This document shows positions 6,384-14,714 of a stretch of DNA of 29,009 nt, piece by piece. Position 1 is the first letter of the stretch, and each line of letters opens with the position of its first letter. This stretch comes from JAWXVE01 sp044425575 (lineage in GTDB: Bacteria > Bacillota > Clostridia > Lachnospirales > Lachnospiraceae): positions 1 through 29,009 of the forward strand of contig JAWXVE010000026.1 of assembly GCA_044425575.1 (NCBI GenBank), in the 5' to 3' direction. The position numbers and the translations under genes are program-made. The notes beneath the pieces are model-generated. The model did not search any database and was not told the origin of the DNA. It worked only from the letters and a program-made list of their open reading frames with translations.

Positions 6384-8099
6384 CTATTCGTTTTCTACAT
6401 CTTGTTCTAATTGGAAGAACCGCATGGCATCTGTTAGGTTGGTAATACTATTTTGGTTGGCATGAGATTGTCCCTTTACCGTATGCGTCTTTTGAGAAAT
6501 CTCGCTAACTTTTTCAGCAATGGCAACTGTGCCTTCTGTACCATTTAAAGCTGCTGTGGTAACTTCTTCAATACCTGTGCTAATATGCTCAATAGAATTA
6601 AATAACTTATCCGTACTCTTGCTAATAATAGTTACACATTCATAGACTGAATCTGCATCTGTATTATATTGCACACTTGTATCTAAGAGCATTTCGTAGT
6701 CTTTTAGAACTTGGTTATCTACAAAATCTAATAACTTTTTCGCATCATCTACTACACTTCCCACTGCCTCTGATACATTTTCTGTAATCATAGAAATATT
6801 AGAAACAGCTTCCTTGGAATTCTCCGCTAAAACTCTAATCTGATCTGCTACCACTGCAAAGCCTTTCCCCGCCTCGCCTGCTCTAGTAGCTTCAATAGAA
6901 GCATTAATTGCAAGAAGATTTGTCTTAGCTGTAATTTTTAAAATAGTCTGAGTCAATTCTCGTATCTCTGTAATTGCACCTGCTTTTTCAATAGATTGAC
7001 GTAATTCTTGATTGGTTTCGTTATAGATTTCTGAAGCAATTGCATGAGACTTCTTAGATTGCTCATTTAATGCTTCTGCACGTTCCTTTATCTCTGCTGA
7101 TAAGGCATCCACATCTTCGGTGTGGTGTTTCATATTGGTTACTTCTGCCTTAATCTCAACAGTTGCAGCGTTCATCTCTTCTGTAAAAGCCGTAGTCTCT
7201 TCCATTGCAGCTGATAATTCTTGAGCTGATGCTGAAATATCGACAATACTTTCATCAATTGCATCAATATCTTCCATTGTTTGTTGGGAATGGGTTCCAA
7301 TAACTATTAGGTCACGCTTTACATGTGCAATAGCATCTGCAATTTTATCTTTTGTATTCATCGATGCATTGGCAATAATACCCACTTCATCTTTTCTGCT
7401 TAGGATGGAACGGTCATATGTAGCAGTAAAGTCACCTTCTTCCATAGACTGGATTCGCTTCTGAACATAAATAATACCTGAGGATATCACATGTCCAATA
7501 ATGTAAGCGATCACAAGAGATAAAATCAAAGAGATAGACGATAAGGCCACTAATCTAGTAATGGTACTTGTAACGCCTGCTTCTGCATTCTCTACATTCA
7601 AGGCAATCGACCACATTCCAATAATCTCTCCATTATCATCTTTAAGTGGCATATATTGTCGCATTACACTCGTTCCATTTATTTCTGTTGCCATATCGAG
7701 AATTTCCCCATTAACAAGAACCTTCTCTACTGCTTCTGCATCAGCAGTCATACCAACAATATATTCTCCAGTTGATTCTTCATTGTTGGTTACAACACTC
7801 GTATCCTCCACATAAATGGTCATAAGAATATCAACCGTACCCGTTAAAGATTCGATTAATTCATAATTATCATTGATTAGCGTATCACCCTTCATAATCT
7901 GTCCATTTGATTCACTCCACTCACCTGGTGCTTTCTCGTCTAGAATCTGTTGGATTAATTCAGAGCAGTTTTGCAATTCATGAATGCTGTTTTCACTAAT
8001 TAAATTGCGTAAATTGTTAGGAATTGTAGTTAATATAATTGTTGACATGATTTCTAGAATTAAAACAGATGCAATCATAATCTTCCATTTAATTTTCAT
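6384..8099 (-). CDS. transmembrane methyl-accepting chemotaxis protein
   Basis: A 571-residue chemoreceptor. A first membrane helix (about 7-27) is followed by an extracytoplasmic single-Cache-like sensor (about 30-180, containing GEYIVGMTADAEAVEKV and the MRQYMPLKDDNGEIIGMWSI strand pair typical of Cache domains). A second membrane helix (about 183-205), a HAMP linker, and a cytoplasmic signalling rod with the tip NLLAINASIEATRAGEAGKG follow. The Cache domain probably binds a small extracellular solute; which one is unknown. No CZB domain. The start has AGAGGA 6 bases upstream and a strong promoter at 8138-8166. Confidence 0.93.
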   Translation of the reverse strand: MKIKWKIMIASVLILEIMSTIILTTIPNNLRNLISENSIHELQNCSELIQQILDEKAPGEWSESNGQIMKGDTLINDNYELIESLTGTVDILMTIYVEDTSVVTNNEESTGEYIVGMTADAEAVEKVLVNGEILDMATEINGTSVMRQYMPLKDDNGEIIGMWSIALNVENAEAGVTSTITRLVALSSISLILSLVIAYIIGHVISSGIIYVQKRIQSMEEGDFTATYDRSILSRKDEVGIIANASMNTKDKIADAIAHVKRDLIVIGTHSQQTMEDIDAIDESIVDISASAQELSAAMEETTAFTEEMNAATVEIKAEVTNMKHHTEDVDALSAEIKERAEALNEQSKKSHAIASEIYNETNQELRQSIEKAGAITEIRELTQTILKITAKTNLLAINASIEATRAGEAGKGFAVVADQIRVLAENSKEAVSNISMITENVSEAVGSVVDDAKKLLDFVDNQVLKDYEMLLDTSVQYNTDADSVYECVTIISKSTDKLFNSIEHISTGIEEVTTAALNGTEGTVAIAEKVSEISQKTHTVKGQSHANQNSITNLTDAMRFFQLEQDVENE

Positions 8100-8137
8100 A
8101 TGTTTCCTCTTTTCTGTTTTTTCACTAATTTCCTTTC

Positions 8138-8166
8138 AGTATAGTATATTTTACAGACATTTTCAA
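8138..8166 (-). promoter_or_regulatory. promoter of the transmembrane chemoreceptor
   Basis: On the minus strand TTGAAA (8161-8166), 17 bases, then TATACT (8138-8143). This gives a short leader of about 30 bases. No SigD (flagellar sigma) consensus was seen here. Confidence 0.7.
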
Positions 8167-8167
8167 G

Positions 8168-8212
8168 AAAACTTTTAATTTTATGTCAAAACTTTTAATT
8201 TTATGTCAAAAC
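8168..8212. repeat. 20-bp tandem duplication upstream of the chemoreceptor promoter
   Basis: Two perfect 20-base copies (8168-8187 and 8188-8207) plus a 5-base third start (8208-8212). On the minus strand each contains TTGACA or its start, and the array ends directly at the chemoreceptor -35 box. Confidence 0.9.
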
Positions 8213-8244
8213 ATGATATTTTGTTGTATTTTTGCACATTATGC

Positions 8245-9180
8245 TCAATCCTTAGCCCAACCCATTGTGCGAAACATCATATGTTGTTGCAAGACTTTTC
8301 GAATCTCATTTCGTCTTAAGTGCTCACCTATAAACACTGCTTTGCTATCACCCTGTTTCTCTATTCCTGTAATCGTATAGTTCGTATCCATAACATCAAA
8401 TCTTAGGTGATTCTGCCCTATCTGTAAGATTCCTTTCCCTCTTACAATCTTGCCAAAAACTCCGCGAATGACAAGTTCTAAGAATAAAATCAAATCCACT
8501 TCACTTGTTAAACGAATCTGAGTTAATCCTAAATTCTCTAATCCCTCCAATTCGGCATCGCTAGTTTTGATCAAACTACCATCAAAAGAGTGACATAACA
8601 AATGAGACCACCACTCTTTCTCACACTTAGAGTAGTGCCCTGTTATAATCTGAGCCTTAGAATTTAGTTGCTGTATCTTTTGTCGTAATTCCTCTTCTTC
8701 TTCAGAAGAGATTGTCTCTGAATGAGAATTCAAAATAGTACTAGCAGATGCAATCTGATCTTCATAGATTTCTCTATAATCACTCATATGCTTGTTATAC
8801 AGCCGCCAATCCACAATAGTGATTGGTGCTAAGAGATGAATTCTCTCATATTCGATCTTCTGAATGCGTTTAATAATTCGACTAAGTTGACCAACACCCG
8901 TTGGTTCTACCACTAAATATTCCGGATCAATTGTATTGGCAATTGTAAGAATAGAAGATGCAAAATCCTCTTGTGTAGAACAACATACACAACCTTCTGT
9001 CAGTTCCCATATATTAATAATGGATTCCTTTTTCTCTTCTTCAAAGAGGTCACCGTCTATTCCCACTTCACCATATTCATTTTCTAAAATCACAAATTCC
9101 TTCTTAGTATGCGAGGCAAGAGCCTTGATAAAGGTGGTCTTCCCCGCTCCTAAGAATCCTGATATTACAAGTATATTCAT
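8245..9180 (-). CDS. COG0523 (CobW-like) G3E GTPase, probable metallochaperone
   Basis: A cytoplasmic P-loop GTPase of the G3E class, whose members insert or traffic metals (zinc, cobalt, nickel). Walker A GFLGAGKTT is at 8-16, the metal-binding GCVCC motif of COG0523 at 63-67 (Cys64, Cys66, Cys67), and VVEPTGVGQ at 90-98. The C-terminal CobW_C-like domain spans about 195-311. The base-specificity motif NKxD is altered: N151-S-H-S follows the expected ASTIL strand, so Lys and Asp are missing. It starts 8 bases after the alcohol dehydrogenase gene with only a weak ribosome binding site, suggesting translational coupling. Context suggests it may load zinc into that enzyme. 311 residues is normal for the family. 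Confidence 0.88.
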   Translation of the reverse strand: MNILVISGFLGAGKTTFIKALASHTKKEFVILENEYGEVGIDGDLFEEEKKESIINIWELTEGCVCCSTQEDFASSILTIANTIDPEYLVVEPTGVGQLSRIIKRIQKIEYERIHLLAPITIVDWRLYNKHMSDYREIYEDQIASASTILNSHSETISSEEEEELRQKIQQLNSKAQIITGHYSKCEKEWWSHLLCHSFDGSLIKTSDAELEGLENLGLTQIRLTSEVDLILFLELVIRGVFGKIVRGKGILQIGQNHLRFDVMDTNYTITGIEKQGDSKAVFIGEHLRRNEIRKVLQQHMMFRTMGWAKD

Positions 9181-9188
9181 GGTATTCT

Positions 9189-10250
9189 TTAATCTGCTAA
9201 CTTCACTACTGGTTTAATTAAATCGGCAGGCTTATCTTTCATTAGGAATAACGCTTCTTCTAAATGCTCCCATCCTTCAAACACATGTGTTGAAAGTGGT
9301 GACAAATCGAGTTTACCCGATGCAACTAATGCACCTAATTTTTCCATTCTAAGACGTCCACCTGGTGTTAATCCTGCATTGATTTGCTTATGACCCATAC
9401 CAACTCCCCACTCTGTGCGTGGAATCGTTATATAATCGCCTTTACCCAAATAATTTACATTACCAATCTTTCCGCCTGCTTTTAAGCATTTAACTGCTGA
9501 TTCGAAAGTCTCTACTCCACCGCCAGCAATAATTACTTTATCGACACCCACACCATCTGTAAGGGCAAGAACTTGATCTTCAATAGTACCATTTTTATAA
9601 CTAATAAATTCACTAGCTCCATATCCCTTAGCCGCTTCAATACAGGTAGGTCTTGTTCCAACAGCCATAATTCTAGACGCACCACGTAATGATGCACCGG
9701 CTACTGCCATTAATCCTACCGGACCAATTCCAATTACAAGAACATCATCACCAAACTGTACGTCCGCTAATTCTACTCCATGGAATCCTGTAGTTACCAT
9801 ATCAGATAACATACACGCGTCTACTGTATTAATTTCCTTTGGAAGAAGGGCAACATTTCCATCTACATCGTTAATCTGGAAGTACTCTGAAAATACACCA
9901 TCTTTAAAGTTCGAAAACTTCCAACCACCAAGCATGCCACCCGAATGCATTGGGTAGCCACCTTGTGCTGCCACTGAATTCCAATCAGGTGTAATAGCTG
10001 GTACAAGCACGCGATCACCTGGTTTAAAATCTTTAACAAGAGAACCAACTTCTACTACTTCAGCACAACACTCATGACCCAATATCATGTTATGTCGTTC
10101 GCCAATAGCCCCTTCCCATAACGTATGGATATCCGATGTGCAAATAGCAACTGCAAGTGGTTTTAGAATAGCATCCTGAGGCCCAAACTCAGGATATTCC
10201 TTCTCAATCCAATCTGATTTTCCAATCTGTAACATTGCATAACCTTTCAT
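9189..10250 (-). CDS. NADP-dependent zinc secondary alcohol dehydrogenase (TBADH/CbADH type)
   Basis: A medium-chain dehydrogenase that interconverts secondary alcohols and ketones (such as isopropanol and acetone) in the cytoplasm. The sequence closely follows the Clostridium beijerinckii and Thermoanaerobacter brockii enzymes along its length (for example CTSDIHT, NMILGHE, GWKFSNFKDGVF, MTTGFHG-like). Catalytic zinc ligands Cys37, His59 and Asp150 are present, with Glu60. The structural-zinc Cys quartet of horse-liver-type ADH is absent, as in this subfamily. NADP-contacting positions G198, T199 (Ser in TBADH), R200 and Y218 are kept, so NADPH preference is likely. AAGGAGGT lies 6 bases before the ATG. 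It leads a two-gene operon with the COG0523 GTPase; promoter at 10299-10327. Confidence 0.92.
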   Translation of the reverse strand: MKGYAMLQIGKSDWIEKEYPEFGPQDAILKPLAVAICTSDIHTLWEGAIGERHNMILGHECCAEVVEVGSLVKDFKPGDRVLVPAITPDWNSVAAQGGYPMHSGGMLGGWKFSNFKDGVFSEYFQINDVDGNVALLPKEINTVDACMLSDMVTTGFHGVELADVQFGDDVLVIGIGPVGLMAVAGASLRGASRIMAVGTRPTCIEAAKGYGASEFISYKNGTIEDQVLALTDGVGVDKVIIAGGGVETFESAVKCLKAGGKIGNVNYLGKGDYITIPRTEWGVGMGHKQINAGLTPGGRLRMEKLGALVASGKLDLSPLSTHVFEGWEHLEEALFLMKDKPADLIKPVVKLAD

Positions 10251-10298
10251 ACACTACCTCCTTATAAGCTTTTCAAACTAATAATCGTTACTATTGTC

Positions 10299-10327
10299 AG
10301 TCTATTCCTTTCTGTACGTAAAGTCAA
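10299..10327 (-). promoter_or_regulatory. promoter of the alcohol dehydrogenase operon
   Basis: On the minus strand TTGACT (10322-10327), 17 bases, then TAGACT (10299-10304), giving a leader of about 40 bases before the strong ribosome binding site. Confidence 0.65.
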
Positions 10328-10424
10328 GTGATATTTCTGTCTCCGCATTATTGGGGTAGGACAACCAAAACTCGCTCTGCTCAGCCCACAAGCCCCTTAG
10401 CATTACTGTGCGGGTATACAACAA

Positions 10425-10485
10425 TAGCCAGACATTTCCTATGATTTCCACGGAGCGAAAGCGTCCTAGAATAGGAAAGTCTGGC
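10425..10485. repeat. long structured inverted repeat downstream of clpX
   Basis: Arms 10425-10441 and 10470-10485 pair over 16 bases with a single bulged base, and a smaller GAAA-capped hairpin sits in the loop. It lies 8 bases past the clpX stop. There is no T-run on the clpX-transcript side, so it may be a dispersed palindromic element acting as a 3'-end stabiliser rather than a classic terminator. Confidence 0.6.
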
Positions 10486-10492
10486 TGTATTC

Positions 10493-12145
10493 TTATATAT
10501 CAGTATAGTCGTCGCCCACTTCTTGTAATTCATCTAATTCTGTCAACGTCATATTATTACTTCGAATATCAATAATTGGCCCACCAGTTCCATTAATATA
10601 ATCACCTGTAATGGTTACTCGACCGATATTGGCATCTTTTGGGATTTCATACATGATATCCAACATGAATTTCTCGATGATCGCACGTAGAGCCCTGGCT
10701 CCCGTATCCTTTTCAAGTGCTTTATCTGCAATTGCTTCTAGGGCACTTTCATCGAATTCTAACTTCACTTCGTCAAGTTCCAATAACTTCTGATACTGTT
10801 TTAAAATGGCATTCTTTGGTTCTCGTAAGATTTGAATCAACAATTCTTTTGTAAGGGCATCTAAAGTATAGGTGATTGGCAAACGTCCTATGAATTCAGG
10901 AATCATTCCAAATTTCTTTAAGTCTTCTGTTTCTACCTTTTGTAGAATATTTTTATCTTTGTCGTGCTTATCTTTTAAATTAGATTGATACCCAATGGAT
11001 GTTTTCTTATTAAGGCGTTGCTTAATAATTTCCTCCAAATCAGGAAATGCACCACCACATATGAATAAAATATTACGTGTATTAATGGTCGTAAGTGGAA
11101 CCATTGCATTTTTGCTATTAGCACCTACTGGCACTTCCACGTCAGAACCTTCTAGTAACTTCAACATTCCTTGCTGAACTGATTCACCACTAACATCTCT
11201 CGAAGATGTATTCTGCTTCTTGGCAATTTTATCAATTTCATCAATAAAAATAATACCGCTTTCTGCGCGTTCCACATCATTATCGGCTGCTGCCAACAAC
11301 TTAGATACTACACTTTCGATATCATCACCAATATACCCTGCTTCTGTTAAAGAGGTGGCATCGGTAATAGCAAGTGGCACATCCAATAATCGAGCTAAGG
11401 TTTTGACTAAATATGTCTTTCCACAACCTGTTGGCCCAATCATAAGCATATTAGACTTTTCAATTTCTATTTCATCCATTGTATCAGTTGCTACTCGTTT
11501 ATAATGATTATATACTGCCACAGAAATCACCTTCTTGGCATGTTCTTGACCAATGATATAATCATCCAACATTCCTTTTAATGCGTGAGGTGCTGGAATT
11601 TTCTTAATATCCACAATAGGTGTGTGCTCAGCATCTGCTTTTTTCTTCTTCAGCTTTTGCTTTTTCCCAATAGTGGATTGAGTTGGTATGTCAGACATAT
11701 TCAAAAAACTGATGCCTGGAAACTTCTTCTGTAATTCATCAAATAACTCACCAATTTGTCCCGGTGTTCCTTGTAACACCGGGATCTCATTGTTGTCCTT
11801 ATTATCATTTGTTTCAATATCTTCTACTGCGACATCATCTTTCGTTTTGTTTTCTTGCTTAGTATGTTCTGTTCTTGTCTCAGGACTCTGGTTCCCCATC
11901 CCTGGCATATTACTCAAAAACGCTTGGGTATCATATTGATTAAGTGAATCCATTGCTGTATGCATACAATCGTTGCATATGGTAATTTCATTTAAAAGGT
12001 GAAACATCTTACCAGCTTTACTTTCTGGTCTTCTACAGATATAACATACATCTTCGTACTCTTTCTCTATTTCCTCATCAGAATCCGTATGATTTCCCTC
12101 TTCTATCCCGTCTGTTTCTAATTCATTATAATCTTGATCTTGCAT
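10493..12145 (-). CDS. clpX: ClpX-like AAA+ unfoldase, divergent paralogue
   Basis: A ClpX-family ATPase that would unfold proteins for ClpP. The N-terminal C4 zinc domain has Cys34/Cys37 and Cys57/Cys60. A hydrophilic linker (about 70-180) makes the protein 550 residues against about 420 usual. Walker A GPTGCGKT is at 237-244, pore loop GYIG at 270-273, Walker B IIFIDEID at 298-305, and the GAR sensor-2 near 493. Two departures matter: the ClpP-binding loop reads IGY (384-386) instead of IGF, and the pore-entrance RKH motif is replaced by GANSKNAMVP (341-350). It lacks the tig/clpP neighbours of standard clpX and follows htrA by 29 bases. I infer a second, specialised ClpX; the canonical copy is probably elsewhere. 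The ribosome binding site is GGAGG/AAAGGG. Confidence 0.88.
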   Translation of the reverse strand: MQDQDYNELETDGIEEGNHTDSDEEIEKEYEDVCYICRRPESKAGKMFHLLNEITICNDCMHTAMDSLNQYDTQAFLSNMPGMGNQSPETRTEHTKQENKTKDDVAVEDIETNDNKDNNEIPVLQGTPGQIGELFDELQKKFPGISFLNMSDIPTQSTIGKKQKLKKKKADAEHTPIVDIKKIPAPHALKGMLDDYIIGQEHAKKVISVAVYNHYKRVATDTMDEIEIEKSNMLMIGPTGCGKTYLVKTLARLLDVPLAITDATSLTEAGYIGDDIESVVSKLLAAADNDVERAESGIIFIDEIDKIAKKQNTSSRDVSGESVQQGMLKLLEGSDVEVPVGANSKNAMVPLTTINTRNILFICGGAFPDLEEIIKQRLNKKTSIGYQSNLKDKHDKDKNILQKVETEDLKKFGMIPEFIGRLPITYTLDALTKELLIQILREPKNAILKQYQKLLELDEVKLEFDESALEAIADKALEKDTGARALRAIIEKFMLDIMYEIPKDANIGRVTITGDYINGTGGPIIDIRSNNMTLTELDELQEVGDDYTDI

Positions 12146-12174
12146 GTAATCCCTTTATCTCCTCCCGAATGCTC

Positions 12175-13632
12175 TTATTCTGTTGGCCGATTAGCCAAAA
12201 CAATCTCTATCTCCATTTCTGTATAACCTTGACGCTCTAACTTCTGAACGGTTAATGTTACAGTTTCTCCTGCTGCATAATACTCCATCCGATCAATTAA
12301 ATCCTCCATAGACTCAATAGCTTCTCCATTCAGCTCTGTTAGAATATCTCCCACTACAAGGCCTGCCTCTTCAACTGGCGATCCCTCTGTAATTACTTTC
12401 AAATATAAGCCCTCTGGTATGTTGTATAATTCAGAAACCTCTTCTGTCACTTGAAAACCATTGACCCCAAGAAAACCTTGTTCGTCCGTATCTACTTTAT
12501 AGCGAATTTCTTGTACCATCAAGTCATCTAGAATTGGTTTTGCAACCGAAATAGGTATTGCATAGCCCATTCCTTCTACTAAACTTCCACCAATTTTGTT
12601 AGAATTAATACCAATTACTTCCCCTTCCATATTAAGAAGAGCTCCGCCAGAATTCCCTAGATTAATAGCTGCATCTGTTTGGATTAAATAACTAGTAGTG
12701 GTTTCACTGGAATCCACAAGACTTTCCATTTCTACCGAACGATTTAAAGCACTAATAACACCGGTGGTAACAGACTGACCATACCCAAGTGCATTTCCAA
12801 TAGCAATGGCCGGTTCCCCTACTGATAGATTATCAGAATCTCCAAGTTCTGCAATGGCAATCTCTAATTTTGTAGAACTAGAAATATCCTCTAATTGAAT
12901 TGCAACAATGGCTAAATCCATTTCTGCATCCGTTCCTTTTACTAAACCAATCACACTTTCCTCGTCAATAAAAGTTACTGCAATTTGCGATGCATCTGCT
13001 ACTACGTGATAATTCGTTGCGATTAGCAACTCTGTTTCATTTTCACCAATAATAATTCCAGAGCCCGCTGACTCTTGGACTTCTTCATATGTCTGGCCAA
13101 AATAGCTACCACTTACCACAATACTACTATTAATTGCTACTACCGATGGCATTACTTTCTCAACTACATCTGTAATATCCATAGTTGTGTAGCTTACTGC
13201 TGTAGTAGTCGTCTGCACCTCTTCTGCTACTGGCACTTCTACCGTTTGCACAATAGTGGTAGATTCACTGCTAGGATTCAGATAAGAATCTAGCCGTTCT
13301 ACGGAGAAAAATGCTACTCCTGCAAATCCACCAAATACTAATCCTAATGTTATTGCCATAGCAATTTTACCAATTACTCTTACGCCAGCCTTTTTTTCTC
13401 TTTTCTTCTTACGTTGTTTTGCTGGCTCCGTTACATTGGCTTTATAAAAATCTTCTGGGTAAATATTAGAATATACACCCATACTTTTTGCTTGTGCAGG
13501 TTCTTCTTGTACTACAACATTTTCCACTGGAGAAGTTGATTCCGTAACTGTCTCCACACTCTCTACTTGTGATGTTTGTTCAATGATTACTTCTTCTAAT
13601 TTACTACTATAATTATTTTCATCTTGATACAT
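12175..13632 (-). CDS. htrA: HtrA/DegP-family membrane-anchored serine protease with one PDZ domain
   Basis: An extracytoplasmic protease/chaperone for misfolded envelope proteins. A disordered acidic N-terminus (1-70) and a Lys/Arg-rich stop (74-82) precede one membrane helix (about 88-110). The trypsin-like domain covers about 150-375 with the triad His209 (TNYHV), Asp239 (MDLA) and Ser328 (GNSGG). One PDZ domain (386-482) starts at FLGV and contains the GSPVEEAGL turn. The cytoplasmic N-terminus is longer than in most HtrA. It precedes the ClpX paralogue by 29 bases, probably an operon joining envelope and cytoplasmic quality control. GAGGAGAG precedes the ATG. I see no CIRCE element or convincing promoter in the 94 bases upstream. 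Confidence 0.92.
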   Translation of the reverse strand: MYQDENNYSSKLEEVIIEQTSQVESVETVTESTSPVENVVVQEEPAQAKSMGVYSNIYPEDFYKANVTEPAKQRKKKREKKAGVRVIGKIAMAITLGLVFGGFAGVAFFSVERLDSYLNPSSESTTIVQTVEVPVAEEVQTTTTAVSYTTMDITDVVEKVMPSVVAINSSIVVSGSYFGQTYEEVQESAGSGIIIGENETELLIATNYHVVADASQIAVTFIDEESVIGLVKGTDAEMDLAIVAIQLEDISSSTKLEIAIAELGDSDNLSVGEPAIAIGNALGYGQSVTTGVISALNRSVEMESLVDSSETTTSYLIQTDAAINLGNSGGALLNMEGEVIGINSNKIGGSLVEGMGYAIPISVAKPILDDLMVQEIRYKVDTDEQGFLGVNGFQVTEEVSELYNIPEGLYLKVITEGSPVEEAGLVVGDILTELNGEAIESMEDLIDRMEYYAAGETVTLTVQKLERQGYTEMEIEIVLANRPTE

Positions 13633-13726
13633 ATGCTCTCCTCACTTTCCAATCTAATCATCTAATTGCTATGTTCAGTATAATCAGCAATTGTGTGTAT
13701 TGTGTGAATAACAAGTGAATATTTCG

Positions 13727-14671
13727 TTATTTTCGCCAGTACCCTTGATTCATCGTAAGATTCAGAATGAGTGCTTCTGGCAACCATTTGTATCGCTTTC
13801 CTAATTGATATCCAATCCACTTATAAGCGGATGTAAGATACATAGGTATTACTTTTCTTCTGTAACCCTGGTTAATTAATATCTTCCTAGTTGCAAGAAT
13901 TAATTTGACACCTTCCTTACTAGAAGATATTCCAGCAAACACATCTTGATTCATTGCTTGTGATACACCTAAGTCAAAATTACGCTGCATCTGCTGTTTA
14001 TTGGTATAATTATGAGAGTGAATGACACGTGCTTCTGCCACATAAGCGATTTTATAGTGAGATCGAATTACTTTAGAAGCATATATCATATCTTCATTAA
14101 AAATAGCTTTTTTTAAAAACCCGCCTAAAGATACATAGACTTCCCTGTCATATAATGCACACACATTGGAGCAGAAAAAAGTTTTAATTCCAAGTGCGGA
14201 AATATCTTCTTCTGTTTTGATTCTAGACACTTTTCCATAATTAAATTGCCTTGTAATCTTTTCTAAAATGGTAGCATTATGATTTGGTAATTGCCTTGCA
14301 TAGGCAATGGCAACATCGTCTTGTTTCACAGCCTCTAATAAAGATGCTACCATTTGTGCATGATCTGGCACTGCATCTTGTGTCATATATAATACATATG
14401 GTGCACTAGATAGTTTCATTCCTTTATGACGTGTTGCTCCATGATCGAACTCTACTTGATTATGGGTATAAATCTCAACATTAGAATATTCCATCTGGCA
14501 TGCACTTAATTGTACCTTGAGTGGTTGTTCTCCCTCTACCTCTGTATGCAAAAGAATAATACGCCCAATGGGAACCGTCTGTTGGTGTAGGCGCTGTAAT
14601 AAAATCCCTAATGCATCATCAGGTCTATAAGTTGGGATTACAACATCTACCAAATTCATATCAATAACCAT
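13727..14671 (-). CDS. family 2 glycosyltransferase, rhamnosyltransferase-like
   Basis: A GT-A fold enzyme that transfers a sugar from an NDP-sugar to a growing surface glycan. The start VDVVIPTYRPD is the nucleotide-binding strand; FDHGATRHKG and YMTQDAVP (the position of the metal-binding DxD) follow the pattern of bacterial rhamnosyltransferases; IFNEDMIYA probably carries the catalytic acid region, followed by HSHNYT. The donor is not certain. No membrane helix. Three start choices exist: ATG 14671 has AAAGG only one base away (GAG further), ATG 14659 begins the conserved domain more naturally but with wide spacing, and the region is a tandem duplication (14664-14701). It lies behind the LCP terminator, so promoter use is unclear. 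Confidence 0.85.
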   Translation of the reverse strand: MVIDMNLVDVVIPTYRPDDALGILLQRLHQQTVPIGRIILLHTEVEGEQPLKVQLSACQMEYSNVEIYTHNQVEFDHGATRHKGMKLSSAPYVLYMTQDAVPDHAQMVASLLEAVKQDDVAIAYARQLPNHNATILEKITRQFNYGKVSRIKTEEDISALGIKTFFCSNVCALYDREVYVSLGGFLKKAIFNEDMIYASKVIRSHYKIAYVAEARVIHSHNYTNKQQMQRNFDLGVSQAMNQDVFAGISSSKEGVKLILATRKILINQGYRRKVIPMYLTSAYKWIGYQLGKRYKWLPEALILNLTMNQGYWRK

Positions 14672-14701
14672 GCCTTTCTCAACCTATAACCATGCCTTTC
14701 T
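14664..14701. repeat. 22-bp-period duplication of a translation start region
   Basis: The 16-base segment at 14664-14679 recurs at 14686-14701. On the minus strand each copy carries AGAAAGG followed by ATGGTTAT. The upstream copy opens a four-codon frame (M-V-I-G-stop) whose stop falls just before the downstream ribosome binding site. Confidence 0.85.
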
Positions 14702-14714
14702 TCTCAGTATTTAG

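Noticed and set aside
8168..8212. Possible CRISPR-like repeat
   Set aside because: Two contiguous copies without spacers and no cas genes; a simple tandem duplication.
13633..13726. TATACT box upstream of htrA as a promoter
   Set aside because: No acceptable -35 box at 16-18 bases, so I did not list it.
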